Assembly: GCA_963543695.1 (NCBI GenBank)
Contig: CAUUCF010000002.1
Span: 43,192 to 107,191, forward strand
DNA from: CAUUCF01 sp963543695
GTDB lineage: Bacteria > Pseudomonadota > Gammaproteobacteria > UBA9339
Direction: 5' to 3'
Length of the DNA: 64,000 bases
The notes beneath the pieces are model-generated. The model saw only the letters and a list, made by a program, of their open reading frames with translations. It did no database searches and was not told where the DNA came from. The translations under genes and the position numbers were made by a program. Below are positions 34,375 through 43,294 of the stretch, one piece after another; positions within the stretch are counted from its first letter, which is position 1; each line of letters opens with the position of its first letter.

Positions 34375-35745
34375 TTACGCCCCTACCGTGTAGTTCTCAA
34401 AACGAGTATAGTTTCCTAAAAAAGTTAATTTAATTTTACCAATTGGACCATTTCGTTGCTTAGCAATAATAATTTCTGCAGCACCTTTATCGTCACTATC
34501 TTCATGATAGACTTCGTCTCTATAAATAAATAAAATCAAATCAGCATCTTGTTCGATTGCTCCCGATTCACGTAAATCAGCCATTTGAGGCCTTTTATCT
34601 ACTCGTTGCTCCAAACCACGATTCAATTGAGATAAAGCAATAATGGGAACATTTAATTCTTTAGCTAAAATTTTCAATCCCCGAGAAATTTCAGCAATTT
34701 CAGCTACCCTCCCTTCTTTAAACCCAGGAATTTTCATTAATTGTAAATAATCAACGACAATGAGCCCTAAATTATGCATTTTAGCTAACCTTCTTGCTTT
34801 AGCCCTAATGTCTGCTGGGCTAACTGCCGGAGAATCATCAATGTACAAAGAACGTTCCGAAATCATACTCACGGCTGAATTTAAACTAGCCCAATCTTCT
34901 TTATGTAACTTACCAGTTCTAACCCTGTTTTGATCAATTCTCCCTAAAGAAGATAATAAACGCATACATAACGATTCTCCGGGCATTTCTAAACTAAAAA
35001 CTAGAACACAAGCTTCGTTTTTCATAACCGCGGTTTCTACGATGTTCATCGCAAAAGAAGTTTTTCCCATTGAAGGCCTTCCTGCAATGACGATTAAATC
35101 CCCTTTTTGAAGACCTGCCGTCTCTCGGTCTAAATCCACAAACCCTGTAGATAAACCAGTAACGATACTGTCAGATTTCGATAAAACGTCAATCCTTTCG
35201 GTTGTTTTACCTAAAAAAGAAGCAATATTTTTAGGCCCATTACTTTGTTGGTAATGTCGATTAATATTGAAAATTTTAGCCTCTGCTTCTTCTAAAATAT
35301 CTTGCGCTTTACGTTCTCCTAGTCCAAAAACTAATTCGCCAATTTCTTGATTAACATGAATTAATTCTCTTAAAATCGATTTTTCTTTAATAATATCGGC
35401 ATAGACTCCAATATTAGCTACAGCTGGTACTCGTTTAGCTAATTCAAAAATACCTGCTTCTCCTCCCGCTTCTTCTAATTTACCGATTTTATTTAAATAT
35501 TCTGTAATCGTTAAAATATCGAACGGCTGATCTTTATTATTAAGACTAGTAATCGCCTGAAAAACTAAACGATGCTGACTGAAATAAAAATCACTTTCCG
35601 TCAATAAATTACTAATTTTTTCAAATAATAGATTGTCTAAGATCAAACCACCTAAGACCGATTGCTCTGCTTCTAAAGAAGCAGGAGGAGTTATCTTAAC
35701 TCCCCTCTCGTTCTGAATATCTTTAGGTTGCTTTTTAGCAGACAT
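34375..35745 (-). CDS. dnaB: Replicative DNA helicase
   Basis: DnaB is the hexameric helicase that unwinds DNA ahead of the fork. The 456-residue protein has the N-terminal domain (LEAEQSVLGGLILDN) and a RecA-like C-terminal domain with Walker A GRPSMGKTSFAMNI, VFSLEMPGESL, Walker B LIVVDYLQLM and the R-finger region QRNGPIGKIKLTF. A TTG at 35754 opens the frame; I prefer the ATG at 35745. It follows rplI by only 16 bases, the standard order. Confidence 0.97.
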   Translation of the reverse strand: MSAKKQPKDIQNERGVKITPPASLEAEQSVLGGLILDNLLFEKISNLLTESDFYFSQHRLVFQAITSLNNKDQPFDILTITEYLNKIGKLEEAGGEAGIFELAKRVPAVANIGVYADIIKEKSILRELIHVNQEIGELVFGLGERKAQDILEEAEAKIFNINRHYQQSNGPKNIASFLGKTTERIDVLSKSDSIVTGLSTGFVDLDRETAGLQKGDLIVIAGRPSMGKTSFAMNIVETAVMKNEACVLVFSLEMPGESLCMRLLSSLGRIDQNRVRTGKLHKEDWASLNSAVSMISERSLYIDDSPAVSPADIRAKARRLAKMHNLGLIVVDYLQLMKIPGFKEGRVAEIAEISRGLKILAKELNVPIIALSQLNRGLEQRVDKRPQMADLRESGAIEQDADLILFIYRDEVYHEDSDDKGAAEIIIAKQRNGPIGKIKLTFLGNYTRFENYTVGA

Positions 35746-35761
35746 AGTAAACAAAAATCGA

Positions 35762-36211
35762 TTACTTTTCGTTTACGATATTAATTTTAACTTTCAACGT
35801 TACTTCACTATGCAACAATAAGACTGCTTCATAAGTACCTAGTTGACGAATCACTCCCTGAGGTAAACTAATCTCATTTTTCTTAATCGCCAAACCATGA
35901 TTCGCAAAAGCTTCGGCAATCACCGCAACACCAACCGAACCAAATAATTTACCGTCATCAGTAGCTTTTACCGGCACAATTAAGTTAACAGCCGCGAATT
36001 GTTCCGCCCTAGCTTTAGCTTCATTTAAAGCATCTAACATGCGTTTTTCTAACTCTTCCCTTTGACTTTCAAACTTTTCTAAATTAGCTTTATTAACTAC
36101 GTTTGCTTTACCGTAAGGGATTAAATAGTTTCTAGCATAACCTGGTTTAACAACTACCCTTGCCCCAATCTTACCTAGATTTCTTACATTTTCTAATAAA
36201 ATAACTTCCAT
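35762..36211 (-). CDS. rplI: Ribosomal protein bL9
   Basis: bL9 is a large-subunit protein with two domains joined by a long helix. The 149-residue product has the expected start MEVILLENVRNLGKIGARVVV, the GYARNYLIPYGKA RNA-binding loop, and the KLFGSVG element at the beginning of the C-terminal domain. GGCGAGG before the ATG is a good ribosome site. It lies between rpsR and dnaB. Confidence 0.98.
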   Translation of the reverse strand: MEVILLENVRNLGKIGARVVVKPGYARNYLIPYGKANVVNKANLEKFESQREELEKRMLDALNEAKARAEQFAAVNLIVPVKATDDGKLFGSVGVAVIAEAFANHGLAIKKNEISLPQGVIRQLGTYEAVLLLHSEVTLKVKINIVNEK

Positions 36212-36227
36212 CGTAACCTCGCCAGAT

Positions 36228-36437
36228 TTAATTTTTATGATGTTTATCTGTATAAGGCAATAAAGCTAAAAATCTAGCTAACTTAATTGCTTTGGCCATC
36301 TTGCGTTGTTTACTAGGAGATAAACCCGCTAATCTACCCGGAATAATCCGGCCACTTTCTAGAATACTTTTACGCAAAAAATCAAGATTTTTATAATCGA
36401 TCTCTTCGTCACAAAATTGTTTTTTATCCGTTACCAT
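36228..36437 (-). CDS. rpsR: Ribosomal protein bS18
   Basis: bS18 is a small-subunit protein that pairs with bS6. The 69-residue product has FCDEEIDYKNLDFLRKSI, then GRIIPGRLAGLSPSKQRKMA and KLARFLALLPY, all standard. Its ATG lies 7 bases inside the end of rpsF, with GAGGG upstream, so translation is coupled to rpsF. Confidence 0.97.
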   Translation of the reverse strand: MVTDKKQFCDEEIDYKNLDFLRKSILESGRIIPGRLAGLSPSKQRKMAKAIKLARFLALLPYTDKHHKN

Positions 36438-36784
36438 CGTTCACCCTCTTCTTTATGGCTATCATCTTTAGCTTTCAACAAACAAGATTCCACGTTGATT
36501 GGTTGTTTTCTTTGCAAAACCAAATAACGTAAAATCGCATCATTAAATTTAAAACTTTCCGTAATTTCGTTTAACGCTTCTAAATTACTCTCAATATGTA
36601 ATAAAGCATAATGCGCTTTATGTACTTTATTGATTGGATAAGCTAAACCTCTACGCCCTAAATCTTCACAACGATGAATCGTACCTTTATAATTTTTTAC
36701 GATATTTTTATAACGTTCTAACATCATTGGAACTTGTTCACTCTGATCAGGATGAACTAAAAAAATTATCTCATAATGTCTCAT
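36431..36784 (-). CDS. rpsF: Ribosomal protein bS6
   Basis: bS6 binds with bS18 to the platform of the small subunit. The 117-residue product begins MRHYEIIFLVHPDQSEQVP and has GRRGLAYPINKVHKAHYALL and RYLVLQRK, the typical pattern. GGAG precedes the ATG. It is the first gene of the rpsF-rpsR-rplI-dnaB unit, downstream of tRNA-Phe on the same strand. Confidence 0.97.
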   Translation of the reverse strand: MRHYEIIFLVHPDQSEQVPMMLERYKNIVKNYKGTIHRCEDLGRRGLAYPINKVHKAHYALLHIESNLEALNEITESFKFNDAILRYLVLQRKQPINVESCLLKAKDDSHKEEGERW

Positions 36785-36808
36785 TATTCTCCTTTTGGTT
36801 TATTTTAA

Positions 36809-36822
36809 GTTGCCTAGGCAAC
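36809..36822 (-). repeat. Perfect palindrome in the rpsF leader
   Basis: GTTGCCTAGGCAAC is a 14-base perfect palindrome between tRNA-Phe and rpsF, about 25 bases before the rpsF start. It could be a protein-binding site or part of an RNA structure. It lacks the CCG bulge of the known S6:S18 leader motif. Confidence 0.4.
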
Positions 36823-36858
36823 AAAGAGAAAGACTACTAAAGTCTACCATATTTAAAA

Positions 36859-36931
<73 letters not shown>

Positions 36932-37028
36932 TATTAAAAACATTTTTAATACTAACAAATAATTAGCTATTGTCAACCGATTCTCAAAAAATCTCTCTCG
37001 TTTGAAGGTTTGAACAGATTAATTCTCC

Positions 37029-37077
37029 TTGACAAGTTAAAGCAAAAAGTTTATCAATTTGAGCATTATATTATAAT
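37029..37077 (+). promoter_or_regulatory. Predicted prs promoter
   Basis: TTGACA at 37029-37034 is followed 17 bases later by TATCAA (37052-37057). A perfect TATAAT lies at 37072-37077 with only a weak -35 in front. Either could start the prs transcript at 37090. I cannot tell which is used. Confidence 0.4.
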
Positions 37078-37089
37078 CACAAAGGCCTT

Positions 37090-38028
37090 ATGAAATTATT
37101 TTCCGGCAATGCCAATCTAGATTTAGCTAATCGTGTAGCTCAACGCTTAAACATTAGTTTAGGCAAAGCTAAAGTAGGTAAATTTAGCGATGGAGAAATC
37201 ATGGTAGAAATTTTAGAAAACGTTCGTGGACACGACGTTTTCGTATTACAATCTACTTGCACACCAACTAACGATAATTTAATGGAATTAATTATCATGG
37301 TAGATGCTTTACGCCGGGCTTCAGCAGCCAGCATTACTGCCGTTGTACCTTACTTTGGTTATGCTCGCCAAGATCGCAGAGTACGCTCAGCCCGAGTACC
37401 TATTAGTGCACGGGTAATTGCTGATTTAATGGAAGTAGCCGGGGTTTCTAGGTTAATTACCGTTGATTTGCATGCTGAACAAATCCAAGGTTTTTTCGGC
37501 ATCCCAGTAGATAACGTATATGGTACGACCATCATCTATAAAGATATTGAACATAAGCATTTAAAAGCTCCCATCGTCGTTTCTCCAGACGTAGGAGGTG
37601 TTTCGAGAGCAAGAGCTGTAGCTAAACGTTTAGGAGGAATCAACTTTGCGGTAATCGATAAGCGTCGAGAAACCTATAATCAAGTAGAAGAAATGAACAT
37701 TGTCGGAAACGTCAAAGGGAAAGATTGTTTATTAGTCGATGATATTATCGATACGGCCGGTACGATCTGTTTAGCCGCTAAAAAATTAGTAGAAGAGGGG
37801 GCTAATACCGTATCCGTATATGCCACTCATCCTATTTTGTCTGGGCACGCGATTGAAAATCTAGAAAAATCGTCCATTTCAGAAGTAATCGTTACCGATA
37901 CGATCGTTTTAAGCGAAAAAGCTAAAGCATGTCCTAAAATTAGGCAATTAACGATTAGTGACCTCTTAGCAGACACCATTCGTTGCGTTGATCAAAAATT
38001 ATCCGTAAGTGCTTTATTTAACGTTTAG
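37090..38028 (+). CDS. prs: Ribose-phosphate pyrophosphokinase
   Basis: PRPP synthetase makes the phosphoribosyl donor for nucleotides, His and Trp. The 312-residue protein has KLFSGNANLDLANRVAQRL, FSDGEIMVEI, the ATP-loop ARQDRRV, DLHAEQIQGFF and the PRPP-binding CLLVDDIIDTAGTIC. AAAGG precedes the ATG. It runs divergently from tRNA-Phe and is followed by the hairpin before mutL. PRPP feeds the xpt salvage reaction at the far end of the window. Confidence 0.97.
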   Translation: MKLFSGNANLDLANRVAQRLNISLGKAKVGKFSDGEIMVEILENVRGHDVFVLQSTCTPTNDNLMELIIMVDALRRASAASITAVVPYFGYARQDRRVRSARVPISARVIADLMEVAGVSRLITVDLHAEQIQGFFGIPVDNVYGTTIIYKDIEHKHLKAPIVVSPDVGGVSRARAVAKRLGGINFAVIDKRRETYNQVEEMNIVGNVKGKDCLLVDDIIDTAGTICLAAKKLVEEGANTVSVYATHPILSGHAIENLEKSSISEVIVTDTIVLSEKAKACPKIRQLTISDLLADTIRCVDQKLSVSALFNV

Positions 38029-38081
38029 CTGGTAGTTAGTAAAAACTACTGTAAAATTTATATATTTTTTTGCTTTTTTCC

Positions 38082-38114
38082 CTCCTTATTTATAATATCT
38101 CTATAAATAAGGAG
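38082..38114 (+). promoter_or_regulatory. Hairpin that would hide the mutL ribosome site
   Basis: CTCCTTATTTATA (38082-38094) and TATAAATAAGGAG (38102-38114) are perfect 13-base inverted repeats with a 7-base loop. The 3' arm contains AAGGAG, the mutL Shine-Dalgarno 6 bases before the ATG at 38121. When folded it would block translation. No T-run follows, so it is not a terminator. Confidence 0.55.
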
Positions 38115-38120
38115 AAAAGA

Positions 38121-40007
38121 ATGGCGATTAAAATTTTAAATGCACAATTAATTAATCAAATTGCTGCCGGAGAAGTCATCGAACGACCTAGTTCTATTCT
38201 TAAAGAACTACTAGAAAATAGTTTTGATGCCTATGCTGATCAAATTACGGTTGAAGCCGAAAACGGTGGGGTTACTTTTTTAAAAATTACCGATAATGGC
38301 CACGGTATTGAAAAAGCAGAATTACCGTTAGCCTTAACACAACACGCTACCAGTAAGATTCAACTCTTCGAAGACTTGAACACCCTCGAAACCCTAGGGT
38401 TCCGAGGAGAAGCTTTAGCAAGTATTGCTTCCATTACTAAATTTAAATTAATTTCTCGAACAGCCACTGATCAAATCGCTCATCAAATTACTTGTGAAGG
38501 TAACCCTAATCAATTTAAAATTACCCCTGCCGTACATCCTCTCGGCACTACCGTTGAAATTCGCGACCTTTTTTTTAACGTTCCCGTGAGACAAAAATTT
38601 CTCAAAAAACCCGCTACCGAATACAATTACCTCAGCGATTGGTTAGGTAAATTAATTCTTAGTCATAACGAAATTAGTTTTGTCTTTAAACACAACCAAA
38701 AAACGATTTGGCAATTTTCTCCCGCTTTTGATCCACCAACTCAATTACATCGAGCGAATAAAATTTTAACTGAAAACTTCAGCCAACGATCGATCCCTAT
38801 CAAAGCCGAAAGAGAAGGTTACAAATTATACGGATGGATTAGTGATCCTAGCTTACATAAAAATCAGAACGACTTTCAATATCTGTACTTAAATCGTCGC
38901 TGGATTCGAGACAAAACTTTAATGCATGCTATTCGTTTGGCTTATGAGGATCTATTACCGCTGCACACTCATCCAGTAACGTTACTTTTCTTAGAAGTAA
39001 ATCCTCAACTTTTCGACGTTAACGTGCACCCTACTAAAAACGAAGTTCGTTTTAACGAACCTAAAATCCTCTACAGTTTCGTTTTTAACGCCCTGAAACA
39101 AGGGTTACTCCAAAGAAAAACTAACCCCGTTCCTCTTCCACCGGTAAATTTAGCAACCAAAAAACAAAATTTATCTCCGTTCAAACCACTAACGAACGTC
39201 GAAGTACAAAAAATCAATCAACAATTTAAAGCCGAAACTAAGTCAGCTTGCAGCGCAAATAACCTTACTCCTCAAACCGAGCAAAAAACCTCCGTTCAAC
39301 AATTAGCTTTAACTGCTACCGCTTCTCCCCTTCGTTCCGCTCCTTGTAAAACTCCTGATTCGCTTCCAGATCAGTTCCTAACAGATCAAGCAACAGTCCT
39401 TCCCCCAATAGAAGAACCTTCTTCTCCTAAAAAAGTAGATCTTGGTAAAGCTTTGGCTCAAATTCATAATACCTATTTATTAGCTGAAAATAGTGAAGGT
39501 TTAGTCATCGTGGATATTCACGCCGCCTGCGAACGAATTACTTACGAACAACTAAAAAACGAATTTCGTCAATATCAACGCATTCCAGCCCAACGTTTGC
39601 TTTCTCCCCTGACCGTTTCATTAAAAAACGTTGAAAATTTGGAAAATCATTCCGCTTTTTTAAAAACATTAGGATTTGAATGGCGTATTAGTGGAGAAAA
39701 AGAAGTTACGCTCCTTAGCCTACCTGCCCTTTTAAGTCACCCGTCAGAAAACATCTTTATAGAAGTAATTAACGAATTAACTTTTTTGACGAACGCAAAT
39801 AAAGTTACCGAGCAAGTTAACCATTTTTTAGCGACGCTAGCTTGCCATAACAGCGTACGTGCCGGGCAAGCTTTAACGCTTCCCGAAAGTAATCAATTGC
39901 TCAAACAAATTGAACAATTACCTAACAGTGATCGTTGCAACCACGGTAGACCAACCTGGATCCAATTTACCCAAAAAGATTTAAATAAACTATTTTTGCG
40001 TACTTAA
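38121..40007 (+). CDS. mutL: DNA mismatch repair protein MutL
   Basis: MutL couples mismatch recognition to strand removal. The 628-residue protein has the GHKL ATPase domain (IAAGEVIERPSSILKELLEN, DNGHGI, LGFRGEALASI), the transducer with NVHPTKNEVRF, a long linker (about residues 340-450) and a C-terminal domain. The last has DIHAACERITYE, close to the DQHAxxExxxxE endonuclease motif but with Ile for Gln, plus ACHNSVRAG and the end block CNHGRPTWIQF. I infer nuclease activity, as in MutH-less bacteria. The ATG at 38121 has AAGGAG; the frame opens 51 bases earlier without a good site. relA follows 1 base after the stop. Confidence 0.95.
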   Translation: MAIKILNAQLINQIAAGEVIERPSSILKELLENSFDAYADQITVEAENGGVTFLKITDNGHGIEKAELPLALTQHATSKIQLFEDLNTLETLGFRGEALASIASITKFKLISRTATDQIAHQITCEGNPNQFKITPAVHPLGTTVEIRDLFFNVPVRQKFLKKPATEYNYLSDWLGKLILSHNEISFVFKHNQKTIWQFSPAFDPPTQLHRANKILTENFSQRSIPIKAEREGYKLYGWISDPSLHKNQNDFQYLYLNRRWIRDKTLMHAIRLAYEDLLPLHTHPVTLLFLEVNPQLFDVNVHPTKNEVRFNEPKILYSFVFNALKQGLLQRKTNPVPLPPVNLATKKQNLSPFKPLTNVEVQKINQQFKAETKSACSANNLTPQTEQKTSVQQLALTATASPLRSAPCKTPDSLPDQFLTDQATVLPPIEEPSSPKKVDLGKALAQIHNTYLLAENSEGLVIVDIHAACERITYEQLKNEFRQYQRIPAQRLLSPLTVSLKNVENLENHSAFLKTLGFEWRISGEKEVTLLSLPALLSHPSENIFIEVINELTFLTNANKVTEQVNHFLATLACHNSVRAGQALTLPESNQLLKQIEQLPNSDRCNHGRPTWIQFTQKDLNKLFLRT

Positions 40008-40008
40008 A

Positions 40009-41880
40009 ATGCCTGAACAAATTTACCAGTTAACACAACAATCTCATTTTATTAAAAACGCTTGGAATTTTATTACGGAGCATTTTAACATTAAAGAACC
40101 TCGCACGAAGCTGGCCACTCTTTTATTAACTTTAAATTTTGACGAAGAAACTATTGCTACCGCTTTAATTTACGAAAACAAAATTCTACCAACGAACAAA
40201 GAAGAATTTGCCCCTTATCTTCATAACCCTATTTTACAACAATTATTAAAACTACAAAACTTAGATAAACTAACCATCATTAATCAACAGATTATTAACT
40301 CATACCAAAATATCGACAATTTACGTAAAATGTTTCTAGTAATGGCTACAGACGTACGTTTAATTACGTTAAAAATTGCCGAACATTTAATCCGCATGGA
40401 AGAAGCAGACCAAAATCACGCTGACCCCACCACCTTAATTAAATTAGCTAAAGAAGCCGAAATCATCTACAATCCATTAGCCAATCGTTTAGGGATTAAT
40501 AAATTAAAATACGAATTAGAAAACCTCACCTTCAAGTTTAATGACCCCGTCGTTTACCAAAACTTAAAACAACAAATTGATACTTTGTTTCCTGAACCAG
40601 AAAACCAAATCAAAACGATTATTGATCGTCTTAAACAATTGCTTCAACCTCTTGAAACTTTAAAAATCGTAGGGAGAGCAAAACATCTCTATAGTATTCA
40701 CCGCAAAATGATGCGCAAACATACCCAAGTACGAGGTATTTGTGATATTATTGCGTTCCGTATTTTAGTCAATTCCGTACCAGATTGTTATAAAGTACTA
40801 AGTATTATCCACGATCATTGGCAATATTTACCCGAAGAATTTGACGATTACATTGCTACTCCTAAACCTAACGGTTACCAATCGATACATACCGCTATCG
40901 TCTACGACGCAAATGGTCCACAAATAATAGAAATTCAAATTCGTACCGAACAAATGCATCAATATGCAGAATTAGGATTAGCTGCGCATTGGATTTATAA
41001 AGAAAACCATAAATTAGATGCATACCAATTAAAATTAAATTGGTTACACGAATTAATGGCCTGGCAAAAAAATATTGACGTTAAATTAACGACTATTTTT
41101 AACGACTTCATTTACGTTTTTACCCCGAAAGGGGATATTATTGAAATGCCTTTTTTAGCTACTCCGTTAGATTTTGCCTATTATATCCACGAAAGTGTCG
41201 GACACCACTGCATCGGAGCTAAAGTAAATAATGTCATTGCTCCTTTAACTCAGCTACTCAAAAACGGAGATAAAGTAGAAGTTGTCACTAGTTTACATAG
41301 TTTTCCTAAAAGAGATTGGCTGATTACTAGCCTCGGTTATATCCGTACTAATCGCGCTAAACTTAAAATTAACCACTGGTTTAAAAAAGAAGCCTTAAAA
41401 GCAAACCGTCTCCTCGGTGAACAGCTTTACAACAAACTACTACGTAAATTAAAAAAAGAAGTCGATCCTCATTTATGGTTGCATAAATTTAAATTAAATT
41501 CCTTGCAACATTTATGGGAAAATTTAGGTTCTGGACAAATTACTGGTCAGCAACTAGAAAATATGCTCTTAATCGAGCATCCAGTTCCCCTCGATAAACC
41601 GTTAATATTAAACGTCAATGCTGTTACCGATTCACTCAAACTTGCTGTCACGGTCAAAGGAGTAAGTAACATTCTAATCAATTGCGCTAAATGTTGTCAT
41701 CCTAAACCCCAAGAACCTATTACCGGATATATTACTCGATCAAAAGGGATTACGATTCACCGTAACGATTGTAAAAATCTCAAAAGAATTCTCCATTGTC
41801 ACCCTGAAAAATTAATCGAAGTAGTATGGCAAAATCCTCTAAAAAAAGTAACGAAGCAAAAAACGGCTTCAACTACATAA
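40009..41880 (+). CDS. relA: RelA-type (p)ppGpp synthetase
   Basis: The 623-residue protein belongs to the long RelA/SpoT family. The N-terminal hydrolase region lacks the HDxxED signature (ALIYENKI at the expected place), so it probably only makes (p)ppGpp, as RelA does. The synthetase has GRAKHLYSIHRKM, DDYIATPKPNGYQSIHTAI and IEIQIRTEQMHQYAELGLAAHW. The TGS domain follows (FIYVFTPKGDIIEMP). Near the end is CAKCCHPKPQEPITGYI with GITIHRNDC, the zinc-finger region. It is about 120 residues shorter than E. coli RelA (744) because the C-terminal ACT domain is missing. It is 1 base after mutL and probably cotranscribed. Confidence 0.9.
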   Translation: MPEQIYQLTQQSHFIKNAWNFITEHFNIKEPRTKLATLLLTLNFDEETIATALIYENKILPTNKEEFAPYLHNPILQQLLKLQNLDKLTIINQQIINSYQNIDNLRKMFLVMATDVRLITLKIAEHLIRMEEADQNHADPTTLIKLAKEAEIIYNPLANRLGINKLKYELENLTFKFNDPVVYQNLKQQIDTLFPEPENQIKTIIDRLKQLLQPLETLKIVGRAKHLYSIHRKMMRKHTQVRGICDIIAFRILVNSVPDCYKVLSIIHDHWQYLPEEFDDYIATPKPNGYQSIHTAIVYDANGPQIIEIQIRTEQMHQYAELGLAAHWIYKENHKLDAYQLKLNWLHELMAWQKNIDVKLTTIFNDFIYVFTPKGDIIEMPFLATPLDFAYYIHESVGHHCIGAKVNNVIAPLTQLLKNGDKVEVVTSLHSFPKRDWLITSLGYIRTNRAKLKINHWFKKEALKANRLLGEQLYNKLLRKLKKEVDPHLWLHKFKLNSLQHLWENLGSGQITGQQLENMLLIEHPVPLDKPLILNVNAVTDSLKLAVTVKGVSNILINCAKCCHPKPQEPITGYITRSKGITIHRNDCKNLKRILHCHPEKLIEVVWQNPLKKVTKQKTASTT

Positions 41881-42000
41881 TATCTCGTCCTTTTCTTCAG
41901 CTTAACCAACCTAACGACTCATTAGTTACGTGAACCGTCATTTTTCTTAAGACGGTAAAAAATAACGTCAAAATACCGTTCTAAGCTGTCCATAACGCTT

Positions 42001-42561
42001 TTACAACGGATTAAAATTAAACGAATCTCTCGCTTTTTCCAAATCACCTACATAAAAAAGCTCTTCCTGGTAACGTTTAACTTTCGTGATTACTTTCGAT
42101 AATTGATCCTGTTCTGCTTTTAAAAAAGTACCTAGAACGTGATCATACACTTGACCTCGTTGTGGCCTACCAATTCCTACCCTTAAACGCCAAAAATGAT
42201 CTGTACCTAAACACCGTACGATATCTTTAATGCCGTTATGAGAACTACTCCCTCCTTTTTTTAATTTGCTAACTCCGGGCGGAAAATCAATTTCATCATG
42301 AACTACTAATAGGTCTTCGACACGGATTCGATAATACTGCATCATCAGTACTACTGCCGCTCCGCTATTATTCATATAAGTAGTAGGTTTAATAAAAAAA
42401 CTATTACGTTCTTTTAACCAAAAACTTTTAAACTTTTTTTCCAATTGCCAATCTAGACGATGAAAAAAACTATCTAATACCCAAAAACCAACGTTATGTC
42501 GGGTATTATCAAATTGGGGGCCCGGATTACCTAGCCCCACAATCAACCGTTTAGATTCCAA
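42001..42561 (-). CDS. pth: Peptidyl-tRNA hydrolase
   Basis: Pth frees tRNA from stalled peptidyl-tRNA. The 186-residue protein has LIVGLGNPGPQFDNTRHNVGF with the catalytic His, KPTTYMNNSG, LVVHDEIDFPPG and GGSSSHNGIKDI, all standard. It lies 9 bases downstream of rplY, the usual proteobacterial order. Confidence 0.97.
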   Translation of the reverse strand: MESKRLIVGLGNPGPQFDNTRHNVGFWVLDSFFHRLDWQLEKKFKSFWLKERNSFFIKPTTYMNNSGAAVVLMMQYYRIRVEDLLVVHDEIDFPPGVSKLKKGGSSSHNGIKDIVRCLGTDHFWRLRVGIGRPQRGQVYDHVLGTFLKAEQDQLSKVITKVKRYQEELFYVGDLEKARDSFNFNPL

Positions 42562-42570
42562 ATGATCAAC

Positions 42571-43194
42571 CTATCCTTTATTTTCAGCATTAGCGTTATC
42601 TTCTTCACCTTTCGCTGCTTCTTTTAACGCATATAAAGTAACTACGGTAGAATCTTTACCGTGCAATAAATTCAATAATTGTACTCCTGCCGGCAAAATT
42701 AAATCCGATAATTTAATGACTTCATTTAAAGCCATTTTTGATAAATCTACGCTAATAAACTCAGGTAAATCCTTCGGTAAACAACTAACGACTACGTCTG
42801 CCAATAACCGAGAAATCACCCCCCCGTCAATTTTTACCCCCGGAGCTGATTCTTCACCACTAAAATGTAAAGGAATTTTCATCGTAATCATTTCATTTTC
42901 ATCGATACGTTGAAAATCAAAATGTAAAATTTTAGGTTTATAAACGTGACGTTGCAGATCACGTAAAATCACCATTTCTCCTTTACCATCTAAAACGATC
43001 CTTACCACTGAAGTATACACTCGGTCATCTTCTAATAAACGCATTAATTCCCGATGGGAAACTTGAATCGATAACGGATTTTGATTTAAACCGTAAATAA
43101 TTCCCGGCACTAAATCTTCTTTACGCAAACGGCGGCTCGCACCTTTTCCTTTCTTTTGACGTAAACTTGCTTCAATTTTAAATTCTTTTTTCAT
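42571..43194 (-). CDS. rplY: Ribosomal protein bL25, CTC form
   Basis: bL25 binds 5S rRNA. The 207-residue product is the long CTC form: an N-terminal bL25 domain (RRLRKEDLVPGIIYG, LRDLQRHVYKPKILHFDFQRI) and a C-terminal beta domain with LPKDLPEFISVDLSKMALNEV. The extra domain is common in gammaproteobacteria outside the enterics. It is followed by pth after 9 bases. Confidence 0.95.
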   Translation of the reverse strand: MKKEFKIEASLRQKKGKGASRRLRKEDLVPGIIYGLNQNPLSIQVSHRELMRLLEDDRVYTSVVRIVLDGKGEMVILRDLQRHVYKPKILHFDFQRIDENEMITMKIPLHFSGEESAPGVKIDGGVISRLLADVVVSCLPKDLPEFISVDLSKMALNEVIKLSDLILPAGVQLLNLLHGKDSTVVTLYALKEAAKGEEDNANAENKG

Positions 43195-43294
43195 ATTCTT
43201 ACCTATCCAATTAATTACTGATTGGTAATCTCGCGACCAAAATTACCTGAAACTTTAGTATGCAATAAAACCACCGAAAGTCAATGAATTCTTT

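Noticed and set aside
36785..36858. S6:S18 autoregulatory leader before rpsF
   Set aside because: The leader has a palindrome but not the CCG bulge motif. I list only the palindrome.
41936..41958. ACCGTC/GACGGT inverted repeat between relA and pth as terminator
   Set aside because: The stem is 6 bases and is not followed by a T-run on either strand; it could be chance.
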